NCBI GenBank assembly: GCA_014649355.1
Contig: BMSW01000033.1
Span: 1-45,629 of the forward strand
DNA from: Streptomyces althioticus
Lineage (GTDB): Bacteria > Actinomycetota > Actinomycetes > Streptomycetales > Streptomycetaceae
Direction: 5' to 3'
Length of the DNA: 45,629 nucleotides
This document shows positions 1-7,883 of the stretch, piece by piece; the stretch's first letter is position 1; every line of letters starts with the position of its first letter. The notes under the pieces are model-generated. The model was not told the DNA's origin. It saw only the letters and a list, made by a program, of their open reading frames with translations, and ran no database searches. The translations under genes were made by a program, and so were the position numbers.

Positions 1-117
1 ATCGAGCCGTTCGCGCCGTTCGCCGCGTCCGACAGGAAGCAGGTGCTCGCCGAGGGCGAGGCGCTGCTGGCCTTCGCCGGAGCGGACGCGGAGGAGCAAG
101 GCGTACGTTTCGTGTGA
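1..117 (+). CDS. C-terminal end of a truncated protein, possibly winged-helix DNA-binding family
   Basis: The window opens inside a reading frame that runs 38 codons to a TGA at 115-117. The visible tail begins IEPFAPFAA and ends GVRFV, with an acidic, Ala-rich helix between. That pattern resembles the end of actinobacterial winged-helix DNA-binding proteins of the HTH_42 type, whose last strand often reads IEPF. Only the tail is visible, so the family call is weak. The codon use fits a real Streptomyces gene, and the strong hairpin just downstream supports this being a true gene end. The gene converges on the methyltransferase gene to its right. Confidence 0.45.
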   Translation: MEPFAPFAASDRKQVLAEGEALLAFAGADAEEQGVRFV

Positions 118-145
118 CGGCGGGACGCACGGCGGCAGGGCTCAC

Positions 146-188
146 GGCGGCGGGCGCCCGGAGAGGATCTCTCCGGGCGCCCGCCGCC
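146..188. terminator. Bidirectional hairpin terminator
   Basis: A perfect 20-bp inverted repeat (146-165 and 169-188) encloses a 3-nt loop. It lies between two convergent genes ending at 117 and 211, so it can serve both strands. There is no U-tract, which is usual for actinomycete terminators. Confidence 0.8.
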
Positions 189-210
189 CCTGCGCGCCGT
201 CCGCGCCCGT

Positions 211-987
211 TCAGTCCCGCAGGCGCAGCGTCGCCAGGTAGTGCACCGCCGACTTCTCCACCGACTTCAGCTCCCACCGGGTGCCTTCGAGGATCCGGTC
301 CAGGTCCGACGGCGGGATCATCGCGTACTCGAACCAGTCGCTCGCCAGGAGCCGGTCGCGCAGCCGGATACGGACGAACCCCTCGGGGCGGCCGCGCTCG
401 CTGTTCCACTGCTCGTAGCTGAGCCGGTCGGGCGGCGTGGGGACGTCGAGGCCGTCGCCGAACAGCAGCGCGCCGGGAGCGGCCACCTCGGCGAGCGCGT
501 CGAGGATCGCGCGGGCCCGCTCCGGAGTGCCGAGCAGACCGGTGCCGTTGCCGAGCAGCAGGAACGTGTCGAAGCGGCCGATGCCCTCCGGCAGACCCGT
601 GAACTCGGCCTGGACCACGTCGAGTCCACGCTCGCGGGCCACCTCGACGACCCCGGGCGAGGAGTCCACGCCGAGGACTTCGTGCCCGGACTCCAGGAGC
701 GCCAGACCGTGGCGTCCGGCGCCGCAGCCGACATCGAGGACCCGGCCCTGGGCGCGCTCGACCGCCCACTGTTCCGTCTGCGGCCACTGGTCCCGCGGCT
801 CGAAGTACTTGCCGGCGTCCTGCGCGATGATGAAGCCGTCGTCGCGCTCCACCACCTCGAAGGCCAGGTCGCGGCCGCCGCCGCCCTCCCAGCAGCGGCG
901 GAGCACGGCGCCGAACGGGTCGCCGAGTACGGGCTCGTGGCCGGGGGCACCTGCGGCGCCCGCCGGGGTGCTGGTAGCCGTGGTCAT
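211..987 (-). CDS. Class I SAM-dependent methyltransferase
   Basis: A 258-residue protein with the Rossmann-type SAM-binding motif I VLDVGCGAG at about residues 83-91, then an acidic residue at the end of strand 2 (VLGVDSS) and a post-motif region FDTFLLLGNG. It should transfer a methyl group from S-adenosylmethionine to a small molecule; the acceptor is not readable. The ATG at 987 was chosen because an AGAAGGGA ribosome-binding site precedes it. The frame stays open further upstream, but that part reads like noise and overlaps the KAS III gene. It is the last gene of the apparent operon aminotransferase, MbtH-A-PCP, KAS III, methyltransferase, with a 55-bp gap to the gene before it, so it probably tailors the product of that set. 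Confidence 0.85.
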   Translation of the reverse strand: MTTATSTPAGAAGAPGHEPVLGDPFGAVLRRCWEGGGGRDLAFEVVERDDGFIIAQDAGKYFEPRDQWPQTEQWAVERAQGRVLDVGCGAGRHGLALLESGHEVLGVDSSPGVVEVARERGLDVVQAEFTGLPEGIGRFDTFLLLGNGTGLLGTPERARAILDALAEVAAPGALLFGDGLDVPTPPDRLSYEQWNSERGRPEGFVRIRLRDRLLASDWFEYAMIPPSDLDRILEGTRWELKSVEKSAVHYLATLRLRD

Positions 988-1042
988 TGGCTTGTTCCCT
1001 TCTGTGGTGGGCTCTTGAGCTCGTGTGCTGGTGGGGTTGCGC

Positions 1043-2089
1043 TCAGGGGCGCAGTTCCGGGGTGAACTCGAGGACCGCCACCGTCCAGACGTGTCCCGCG
1101 CCCACGCCGTACGCGAGCAGCAGATCGCCCGGCTCCGGTGCGCCCGTCTCCACCAGGTGGTGCAGACCGACGAGCTGGTCCCCGGCGCCGAGCTGCCCGT
1201 GCTCCAGGAGCCAGTCGTACGGAGTGGCCTCGCGCGTGAACCCGAGCGGGCCGCGGACGGCGGACTGGGCGATCGGCTCGGGGAACGTGGTGTGCACACA
1301 CCACCGGACCGAGGCCAGATCGCGGCCGGCGTCCGACAGCGCCTCGTCGACGGCCGCCGAGGAACCCTTCTGCAGTCGCGCGAGGACCTCCTCGAACGCG
1401 AAGTCGTTCTCGGCGGCCTCGAAGTAGTCCCGTTTGCGGGCCCGCAGGTCGACTGCGCGCCCGCCCTCGAACGGCGCCCGGGTCCACGGGCCGAGCCCGC
1501 GGTCCATGATCTCCAGGGACGAGTCGGACACGGAGGCCGTGGCGAGGATGCGGGCGATCCCTCCGCCGGTGGACAGCACTGCCGCCCCGCCTCCGTCCCC
1601 GTAGACCATCTGCTCGTCAGTGTTCCAGCGGTCCAGGTACGGCAGATGGAAGGCGTCGCCCGAGGTGATGAGCGCCGCCTTGCTGCGCGGGCGGGCGGTC
1701 AGATGGGAGGCCGCGAGCTCCAGCGCGGACAGTCCGCCGTTGCAGCCCTGCCGCACCTCGTACGCGGGGGCACCGCCGCCGCCCAGCACCTCGTGCTCGA
1801 CGTAACTGGCGGGCGACCACACGTCCCTGCCCTGGTGGCCGGAGTACGCGTGCAGCACCAGGCCGACGTCCTCGGGCCGCAGCCCGGAGCGTTCCAGCGC
1901 CTGCCGGCCCGCCCGGGCGGCGAGCACCGGCCCCGGTTCGTCCTCGGCCGCGACGCGCACGGCACGGTAGCCGCTCACCGCACGGGCGCGGTCGGTGTAG
2001 CGGCCCGCGGCCACCGCGTCCTGCGCCGTCTCGATCCGGGACGGCAGGGCGCTGCCGGTACCGGCCACGTACAAGTTCTCCCAGCGCAC
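1043..2089 (-). CDS. KAS III-like (beta-ketoacyl-ACP synthase III family) condensing enzyme or acyltransferase
   Basis: A 348-residue thiolase-fold protein. The nucleophile motif is VRQGCNGG with Cys116, followed by a KAS III-like GDGGGAAVL segment and a His in RWCVHTTF (His266). Where housekeeping FabH has a catalytic Asn, this protein reads HGQLGAGDQ, with Asp at 304. A Cys-His-Asp arrangement is known for the acyl-transferring KAS III homologue CerJ, so this protein may form an ester or amide, or a modified C-C bond, rather than start fatty acid synthesis. The comparison is by eye. It lies 68 bp downstream of the MbtH-A-PCP gene, whose carrier is the obvious partner. A GAGGA-type ribosome-binding site precedes the ATG. 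No malonyl-CoA or AT genes are nearby. Confidence 0.85.
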   Translation of the reverse strand: MRWENLYVAGTGSALPSRIETAQDAVAAGRYTDRARAVSGYRAVRVAAEDEPGPVLAARAGRQALERSGLRPEDVGLVLHAYSGHQGRDVWSPASYVEHEVLGGGGAPAYEVRQGCNGGLSALELAASHLTARPRSKAALITSGDAFHLPYLDRWNTDEQMVYGDGGGAAVLSTGGGIARILATASVSDSSLEIMDRGLGPWTRAPFEGGRAVDLRARKRDYFEAAENDFAFEEVLARLQKGSSAAVDEALSDAGRDLASVRWCVHTTFPEPIAQSAVRGPLGFTREATPYDWLLEHGQLGAGDQLVGLHHLVETGAPEPGDLLLAYGVGAGHVWTVAVLEFTPELRP

Positions 2090-2157
2090 GGGTCGTTCCT
2101 CCTCGTCTCAGTGGCTTCTTCGGTGGCTACTTGGGCGGCCGGTGCCGTGGCCGCGGG

Positions 2158-4170
2158 TCAGGCGGGGGCGGACTCCATGGACTCCATGCGGCCGGCGAGC
2201 AGCGCCGGGGTGGGCGCCCGGTACAGTTCGCGCACCGGGACGCGCCGGCCCAGCTCCTCGTGGATCCGGCCGGTCAGGACGGTCGCGAGGAGGGAGTGGC
2301 CGCCGAGGTCGAAGAAGCTGTCGTCGGGCCCCACGTCGGCGCGTTGCAGCACCTCGGCGAACAGGGCGGAGACGGTGCGCTCCACGGTGGCGGTCAGGGG
2401 TGCGGCGGACGGGCGCGTCCCCGAACGGGCCGCCGCGTCTGCCGGGGGAGCGTCCGCTGCACCCAGAGCCGTCCCCGCGGCAGGTGCGCCGGCCGTCGTG
2501 TCCGGGGCGGGCAGGGCCGACCGGTCCACCTTTCCGTTCGCGTTCAGCGGCAGTTCGTCGACCTGGACGAACACCGCCGGGACCAGGTGCCCGGGCAGCC
2601 GCGCCTCGGCGCGGCGGCGCCACTGCGCCGGCCCGCCGCGTCCGACGACGTACGCCACGAGCCGCATTCCGCCGGGTCCTTGCCGCGGGACCACCACCGC
2701 CCGGTCGATGTCCGGATCGTGCAGCAGAGCCGCTTCCGCCTCCCCGGGCTCGACACGGAAGCCGCGGATCTTGACCTGGTCGTCGGTGCGTCCGAGGTAG
2801 ACGACCTCGCCGTCCGGGCCGCGCCGCACCAGGTCGCCGGTGCGGTACATGCGGGTGCCGGGCGGGCCGAAGGGGTCGGCGACGAACCGCTGGGCGGTCA
2901 GGGCGGGCCTGCCCCGGTAGCCCCGGGCCACCTGGACACCGGCGAGGTACAACTCGCCGGTGTCGGCGGGCTGCAGCTCCTCGTCGAGCACGTACGTGCG
3001 CATCCCGGTCAGCGTGTCCCCGAGCGGAACGGTGGACGGCCACTCGGCGGGCGCCCCGTCCAGGCTGCAGGCGGTGACGGCGTGCGTCTCGGCGGGACCG
3101 TAGATGTTGTGCACCCGAAGGCCGCTGCCGTCCGGCCGCGGCGCGCGCAGCGCGAACGGCCGGATGATCCCGTCGACGTGCAGCGCCTCGCCGCCCTGCA
3201 ACACGTCCTCGAGCGCGGGCAGCGAGCTGCCCCGCGACCAGGCGGCGGTGAACAGGGCGTCGATCACCGCGGTCGGTGCGTACAGCTCGTTCACCCGCTG
3301 CCGGTCGCACCACTGCGCCATGGCGTCCATGTCGGTGCGGATCTCGTCGGGCGGGATGACGAGCGTCTGCCCGGAGACGAGCGCGGCGAGGATCTCCTGC
3401 ACGGAGAAGTCGAAGCCCACGGCGGTGAACTGGGCCGTGCGCTTCCCCTCCCGGACCGGCAGCTGTGCGACATGCCAGGTCAGCAGGTTGGACAGCCCGC
3501 GGCACGGCATGACGATGCCCTTGGGCACCCCGGTGGACCCGGAGGTGTACACGACGTAGGCCGGGTGCTCCGCCCGCAGCAGCGACCGGTCCGGGTTGCC
3601 GGGCGCCGGGAGCGGCGCTGCGGCCAGCGCGGGGTGGCCGGCGGTGAGGACCACGGCGGGGCCGGCGTCGCGCAGCATGAAGGCGATGCGCTCGTCCGGA
3701 TAGCCGGTCTCCACGGGCAGATACGCGGCGCCGGCCTTGAGAGCGGCCACCATGGCGACGATCAGCTCGGTCGACCGGGGCAGCAGGACGGCGACCACGC
3801 TCTCCGGGCCCACGCCCGACTCCATGAGCCGGGCCGCCACCTGGTTGGCACGGGCGTTCAACTGGGCGTAGGTGAGGACGTCGTCCTCGTACACGACGGC
3901 CTCCGCGTCCGGCGTGCGGGCTGCCTGCCGCTCGAACAGATCGGCCGGGAGCAGCAGCTGCTCCGCTTCAGCGGCCTGCCCGCGCAGCGAGGCCGGACGC
4001 AGGTCCTGCCAGCGTTCTTCGACCCGGGCCAGCGCGCTGTCGAGGTCCTCCGGCGCGTGCACCGCGTGCCAGCCCTGCGGCGGGTGCGGTCCGTCCGGCC
4101 ACAGGGAATGCTGGCCCTCGTCGTTGACGAGGACCCGATGACGACGGGAGGGATCCTCGAAGGGATTCAC
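2158..4170 (-). CDS. MbtH-adenylation-PCP fusion NRPS protein
   Basis: 670 residues from a GTG start. Residues 1-63 are an entire MbtH domain (NPFED start, SLWP, GWHAV, RWQDLRPASLR). The adenylation domain follows, with YVVYTSGSTGVPKG near 205-218, NIYGPAETH near 355-363, the Q/R-rich A8 motif at about 460-478 and NANGKVDR at 543-550. A carrier with DLGGHSL holds the phosphopantetheine Ser at about 626. There is no condensation or thioesterase domain. MbtH-A-PCP fusions are known, for example NikP1 in nikkomycin biosynthesis. My hand-aligned pocket residues read D-F-Q-L-L-G-I-A-V with the A10 Lys, closest to pipecolate codes I remember and related to proline codes. The GTG start overlaps the aminotransferase stop (GTGA), so the two are translationally coupled. 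The product is an aminoacyl-carrier for the neighbouring enzymes. Confidence 0.92.
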   Translation of the reverse strand: MNPFEDPSRRHRVLVNDEGQHSLWPDGPHPPQGWHAVHAPEDLDSALARVEERWQDLRPASLRGQAAEAEQLLLPADLFERQAARTPDAEAVVYEDDVLTYAQLNARANQVAARLMESGVGPESVVAVLLPRSTELIVAMVAALKAGAAYLPVETGYPDERIAFMLRDAGPAVVLTAGHPALAAAPLPAPGNPDRSLLRAEHPAYVVYTSGSTGVPKGIVMPCRGLSNLLTWHVAQLPVREGKRTAQFTAVGFDFSVQEILAALVSGQTLVIPPDEIRTDMDAMAQWCDRQRVNELYAPTAVIDALFTAAWSRGSSLPALEDVLQGGEALHVDGIIRPFALRAPRPDGSGLRVHNIYGPAETHAVTACSLDGAPAEWPSTVPLGDTLTGMRTYVLDEELQPADTGELYLAGVQVARGYRGRPALTAQRFVADPFGPPGTRMYRTGDLVRRGPDGEVVYLGRTDDQVKIRGFRVEPGEAEAALLHDPDIDRAVVVPRQGPGGMRLVAYVVGRGGPAQWRRRAEARLPGHLVPAVFVQVDELPLNANGKVDRSALPAPDTTAGAPAAGTALGAADAPPADAAARSGTRPSAAPLTATVERTVSALFAEVLQRADVGPDDSFFDLGGHSLLATVLTGRIHEELGRRVPVRELYRAPTPALLAGRMESMESAPA

Positions 4171-5450
4171 CGGCTCGGCCCCGCCGGCGCCGAGGCCAGC
4201 CGCTCCGCCGCCAGATCCAGGCCGGTGCGCAGCAGGGAGGCCAGCTCCTCCACGTCGGAGCGCTCGTAGACGAGCGTCGGGATGAGCTGGACGCAGCCCG
4301 GGCCCGGCTGGACCGTCAGTCCGGCCTCGCGCAGCGCGCCCACCGTCTGGATCACATGGAACTGCGGGAGCCGCTGCCCGTCGGTGCCGAGCCGCAGGGC
4401 CTGGAAACAGCCCACACCGCCGTGCCCGGTCACCAGCGGATGACCGCCGAGTGCGGCCAGCGCGTCCTCCAGCAGCTTGCCGGTCTCGCGGGCCCTGCGG
4501 GGAGCATCGAGCCGCTCCATCTCGTCGATCGAGGCGATGATCGCGGCACATGTGGTGGGGGCGCCGGCCTGGGTCTCGCCATGCATGAGGGGCGCGTTCT
4601 CACGCTCGTACGTTTCGCAGACGTCGTGCGAGACGAGCACGACGGCGGCGGCGCAGGTCCCGTTGGTCAATCCCTTGGAGGCGAGCAGGAGGTCCGGGCG
4701 CATCGGCCAGGCCTCGGAGGCGAACGCGAGGCCGGTCCGGGCGAAGCCGGTCGCCACCTCGTCGGCCACCAGCAGAAAGCCGTGCTCACGGCGCAGCTCG
4801 TCCAGCGCCGTCAGGAGGGACTCCGGCAGCGGGAACGCGCCCGAGCCGAGCACCGGTTCGACCACCACGGCCGCCACCTGGTCGCCCTCGGCCGCCATCA
4901 GCCGCCGTAGCTGCGCCGGGTCGTCATGGGCGACGTGCCGCACCCAGCGCCGGTCCACGGCGTACATGTCCTGGCCGAGGTCCTCGCCGGTCAGGGCGTG
5001 GGAGCCGTACGTCGTGCCGTGGTAACTGCCGGTGAGGCCGACGATCAGGCGGCGCCGGCCTTCGCCGCGCAACGCCTGGTACTGGCGGGCCAGTTTCATC
5101 GTCAGGTCGTTGGCCGCGCCTCCCGAGGTGCTGAAGACCACGCGGCCGAAATGCTCGGGGCCGGCCAGACCGAGCAGGGCCCGCGACGCGTCCACGGCGG
5201 GCTGGTGGGCCGAGCGGAAGACGGGGAGGTACGACGCGGTGCGCAGCGTGTTTGCGATCGCGTCGGCCACCCGGGGGTTGTTGTAGCCGAAGTTCACGTT
5301 CCACAGCCCGCTGGTACCGCACAGCCGCCAGCGCCCGTCCGCGAAGAGCACCCGCGTCCCCTCCGCACGGACGGCCGTGCGCGCCGGGTCCCCGAAGACG
5401 CCGGGCGGGGCGAACTGTTCCCACAGCGGGTATCGAGTCGCCTTCGTCAT
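4167..5450 (-). CDS. Class III (ornithine/BioA-type) PLP-dependent aminotransferase
   Basis: A 427-residue fold-type I aminotransferase of class III. Visible motifs are SGGAANDLTMKLAR (phosphate-binding region, near 109-122), GSYHGTT, VVVEPVLGSGAF, LLVADEVATGF with the pyridine-N-binding Asp at about 230, and LLASKGLTNG with the Schiff-base Lys at about 259. The class moves an amino group to or from an omega-amine or keto/aldehyde substrate. A lysine 6-aminotransferase-like role feeding a cyclic imino acid to the next protein is attractive, but sequence alone does not settle it; daptide-type RiPP aminotransferases have a similar look. ATG at 5450 follows a strong GGAGGAAG ribosome-binding site. 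Its stop overlaps the GTG start of the MbtH-A-PCP gene. It is the first gene of the leftward operon. Confidence 0.88.
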   Translation of the reverse strand: MTKATRYPLWEQFAPPGVFGDPARTAVRAEGTRVLFADGRWRLCGTSGLWNVNFGYNNPRVADAIANTLRTASYLPVFRSAHQPAVDASRALLGLAGPEHFGRVVFSTSGGAANDLTMKLARQYQALRGEGRRRLIVGLTGSYHGTTYGSHALTGEDLGQDMYAVDRRWVRHVAHDDPAQLRRLMAAEGDQVAAVVVEPVLGSGAFPLPESLLTALDELRREHGFLLVADEVATGFARTGLAFASEAWPMRPDLLLASKGLTNGTCAAAVVLVSHDVCETYERENAPLMHGETQAGAPTTCAAIIASIDEMERLDAPRRARETGKLLEDALAALGGHPLVTGHGGVGCFQALRLGTDGQRLPQFHVIQTVGALREAGLTVQPGPGCVQLIPTLVYERSDVEELASLLRTGLDLAAERLASAPAGPSR

Positions 5451-5655
5451 TGCTTCCTCCTCGGTCGGCAAGCCCAGCGGATGCTGGCACCGGGGCCTCC
5501 AGGACCGGTCGAGGGCGGGTACAGGAGGTCTGGGGCAGGGCGTGCCCTGCCTGCTCGCCCGGCCCCGGCGCGCACGGGCCCGCTCTTGGCTCGACCAGGA
5601 CTGTGGAGCCGGCCGCGACACTGCCCGCACTGTCGACCGGCGGAAGGACCCGGAG
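5451..5655. promoter_or_regulatory. Divergent intergenic region, probable promoters
   Basis: These 205 bp separate the leftward aminotransferase operon from the rightward GMC oxidoreductase gene, so promoters for both should lie here. Good ribosome-binding sites sit at both ends (GGAGGAAG on the minus strand, GGAAGGA on the plus strand). I could not identify convincing -10/-35 boxes. Confidence 0.45.
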
Positions 5656-7047
5656 ATGTACGACGTGATCATCGTGGGCAGCGGCTCGGCCGGCGGGGTG
5701 CTGGCCGCCCGGCTCAGCGAGGACCGCGCCCGGCGCGTGCTCCTGCTGGAGGCCGGCCCGGACGCCGCCTTCCGGGGGCCCCAACACATGTGGGGATGGG
5801 CGGACGAACGCGGCCCGCTGCCGCGCGGGCGCATCCTCGGCGGCTGCTCGGCCGTCAACGCCGCCATCGCCCTGCGGGCGCCCGCCGCCGACCACGACGC
5901 CTGGGCCGGAACATGGGGCATACGCGGCTGGGGATCCGAGGAGCTCGCACCCCGCTACCGTGCCGTCGCCCGGCGCGTGCCGGTCCGGCGTCCCGCCGAG
6001 TCCGAACTCAGCCCGCTCAGCCGCGCGTTCCTCGACGCCGCCGGAGCCCTGGGCCACAAGCCGGTCGAGGACCACGACGCCCCGGGGACGGTCGGCGCGG
6101 GCCCGGTACCGCTGAACGAGACCGGCGGCGTACGGCAGAGCACCGCGCTCTGCTATCTGGCCGAGGCCCGCACCCGCCCCAACCTGACCGTCCGCACCGG
6201 CGCCCTCGTCGCCGACGTCCTCCTCGACGGCAGGCGCGCAACGGGCGTACGCCTGGCGGGCGGCGAGGTGATCCGGGCGGACGTCACCGTGCTCGCCGCG
6301 GGCGCCTACGCCACGCCCGCCCTCCTGCTGCGCAGCGGCATCGGCGCCCCCGCGACCCTGCGCGCCGCCTCGGTGGACGTGGCGCACGAACTGCCCGGGG
6401 TGGGGCGGCGACTCCAGGACCACCCGCTGCTGGCCCTGCGCCTGTACGGGCCCGCAGGCATCACCGCACCGATGTTCCAGACACTCCTGACCCTGGGCGA
6501 GAGCCACGTGCCCGAGCAGCATGTCCTCGTCGGGGCGCCGCCGCCCGCACCCGGCTGGGGACCGGACGCCGACGGCAACCTGCCGTTCGTCGTGAGCACC
6601 GGACTGCTGCGCCCCCGCTCCCGCGGCGAGGTCCGGCTGTACTCGGCCGACCCCGCCGAGCAGCCCCACATCCGCCTCGGGCTGCTCACCGACCCCGCGG
6701 ACGTGCCCGGCCTGCGGACCGGTCTGCGCGAGGCGCTGCGCCTGGTGCACGCCGCGCCCTTGCGGGACCTCGTACGAGGCGGGCTCGACGCCCTGCCGTC
6801 ACCGGAGGCCGGCGACGAGGTCCTCGACCGGTGGGCGGCCGCCCGCGTGTCCACGTACCACCATCCCGTCGGCACCTGCGCCATGGGCCACAGCCCCGAG
6901 CAGGGCGCCGTCGTGGACGAACGGTGCGCGGTGCACGGACTCGACGGGCTGCGGGTGGTCGACGCCTCCGTCTTCCCCGAGGTGCCGAGCGTGAACACGA
7001 ACCTGCCGGTGATGGCGGTCGCCGAGCATGCCGCGACCTTGATCTGA
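5656..7047 (+). CDS. GMC-family FAD-dependent oxidoreductase
   Basis: 463 residues. The N-terminus MYDVIIVGSGSAGGVLAARL is the FAD Rossmann motif, followed by the acidic ribose-binding LLLEAGP and the GMC signature region GRILGGCSAVNAA near residues 56-68. The C-terminal GMC domain has YHHPVGTCAMG, which supplies the catalytic His, and ends SVNTNLPVMAVAEHAA, which supplies the second His/Asn position. Members oxidise alcohols (choline, glucose, aryl alcohols) to aldehydes with oxygen or another acceptor. No signal peptide is visible, so it should be cytoplasmic. It could oxidise an alcohol to the carbonyl used or produced by the divergent aminotransferase; that is inference. A large hairpin terminates it at 7080-7127. 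It is shorter than many GMC enzymes (about 530 residues) but shows no obvious internal gap. Confidence 0.9.
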   Translation: MYDVIIVGSGSAGGVLAARLSEDRARRVLLLEAGPDAAFRGPQHMWGWADERGPLPRGRILGGCSAVNAAIALRAPAADHDAWAGTWGIRGWGSEELAPRYRAVARRVPVRRPAESELSPLSRAFLDAAGALGHKPVEDHDAPGTVGAGPVPLNETGGVRQSTALCYLAEARTRPNLTVRTGALVADVLLDGRRATGVRLAGGEVIRADVTVLAAGAYATPALLLRSGIGAPATLRAASVDVAHELPGVGRRLQDHPLLALRLYGPAGITAPMFQTLLTLGESHVPEQHVLVGAPPPAPGWGPDADGNLPFVVSTGLLRPRSRGEVRLYSADPAEQPHIRLGLLTDPADVPGLRTGLREALRLVHAAPLRDLVRGGLDALPSPEAGDEVLDRWAAARVSTYHHPVGTCAMGHSPEQGAVVDERCAVHGLDGLRVVDASVFPEVPSVNTNLPVMAVAEHAATLI

Positions 7048-7079
7048 CCCTGACCCGCGGCGGGGAGCGGAAACCACAA

Positions 7080-7127
7080 CTGCCGCCGTACGGACGACCG
7101 GTGAAGAGGTCGTCCGTACGGCGGCAG
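7080..7127. terminator. Bidirectional hairpin terminator
   Basis: A perfect 20-bp inverted repeat (7080-7099 and 7108-7127) has an 8-nt loop. It lies between the convergent GMC oxidoreductase and nitroreductase genes and can terminate both. Confidence 0.85.
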
Positions 7128-7145
7128 TCGCCGCACCGGGGCGGG

Positions 7146-7754
7146 TCAGACGGTGGTGACCACCTCGTCGTACTCCAGGCGCGGCAGCCGCGGGCCCCAG
7201 GCGCCCTCACCGGGCTTGCCGATGTTCATCACGACGAGCGCCGTGTGCGTACCGTCGGGGAAGAACTCCTTGTCGAGCCCCTCGTGGTCGAATCCCGACT
7301 GCGGCCCGGCGGCCAGGCCGGCGGCCCGCAGTCCGATCACGAAGTAGCCGATCTGCAGCGCGGAGTTGAAACGGGCCGACTCGGCGCGGTCGTCCGGATC
7401 GCCGTAGAAGACGTCCTTGGCCTGCGGGAAGTAAGGGAAAAGGCGCGGCAGTTCCTCATGGAACTCCAGGTCCGCCGCGAGGATGGCGACGAGCGGCGCC
7501 GCCGCCGTCTTGTCCCGGTTGTTGTCCAGCATGTGGGGCAGCAGCCGCGCCCGAGCCTCGTCCGAGCGCACCAGCACCAGACGCAGCGGTGTGGTGTTGA
7601 ACTCGGTCGGCCCGTTCTTCACCAGCTCATAGACGGCTCGTACGGTCTCCTCGGGGACCTCTTCGTCCGTGAAGGCGTTGGCGGTGCGCGCGTTGTGGAA
7701 GAGCAGGTTCTGCGCATCCTCGGCGAGCTGCAACGGGTTGGTCAGGGCGGTCAT
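7146..7754 (-). CDS. Nitroreductase-family protein, RutE (malonic semialdehyde reductase)-like
   Basis: A 202-residue FMN-dependent nitroreductase-fold protein. Early ARTANAF and NGPTEFNTTPLRLVLV match the RutE/YdfN branch, as do ALQIGYFVIGLRAAGLAAGP in the middle and the LVVMNIGKPGEGAWGPRLPRL tail. RutE-type proteins reduce 3-carbon semialdehydes, but paralogues in metabolite clusters often carry out other flavin-dependent oxidations or reductions. Length is normal for the branch. The ATG at 7754 follows an AAGGAAGGGA ribosome-binding site. It is read leftward, 129 bp after the exporter gene, so SDR, exporter and nitroreductase may be one transcript. It plausibly adjusts the oxidation state of the left-cluster product. 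Confidence 0.88.
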   Translation of the reverse strand: MTALTNPLQLAEDAQNLLFHNARTANAFTDEEVPEETVRAVYELVKNGPTEFNTTPLRLVLVRSDEARARLLPHMLDNNRDKTAAAPLVAILAADLEFHEELPRLFPYFPQAKDVFYGDPDDRAESARFNSALQIGYFVIGLRAAGLAAGPQSGFDHEGLDKEFFPDGTHTALVVMNIGKPGEGAWGPRLPRLEYDEVVTTV

Positions 7755-7883
7755 GGGGGGTTCCCTTCCTTTCGGTCCGACGCACCCACCACTGTGGCAA
7801 CGGGACCTCGAATCTCGGTCGAGCTGTGCCCCGCAAGCGGCGCTGTGCGTACGGGAGTTCGCAGGCCGGCGTACAGGAGCGGC

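Noticed and set aside
1025..2800. A 591-codon plus-strand open frame opposite the KAS III gene
   Set aside because: It is a shadow of the minus-strand genes; it lacks recognisable domains and a ribosome-binding site.
4167..5450. Reading the aminotransferase as evidence for a daptide-type RiPP cluster
   Set aside because: The other daptide genes (short Thr-ending precursors, the alcohol dehydrogenase and the membrane protease) are not seen nearby; the gene is coupled to an NRPS-type protein instead.
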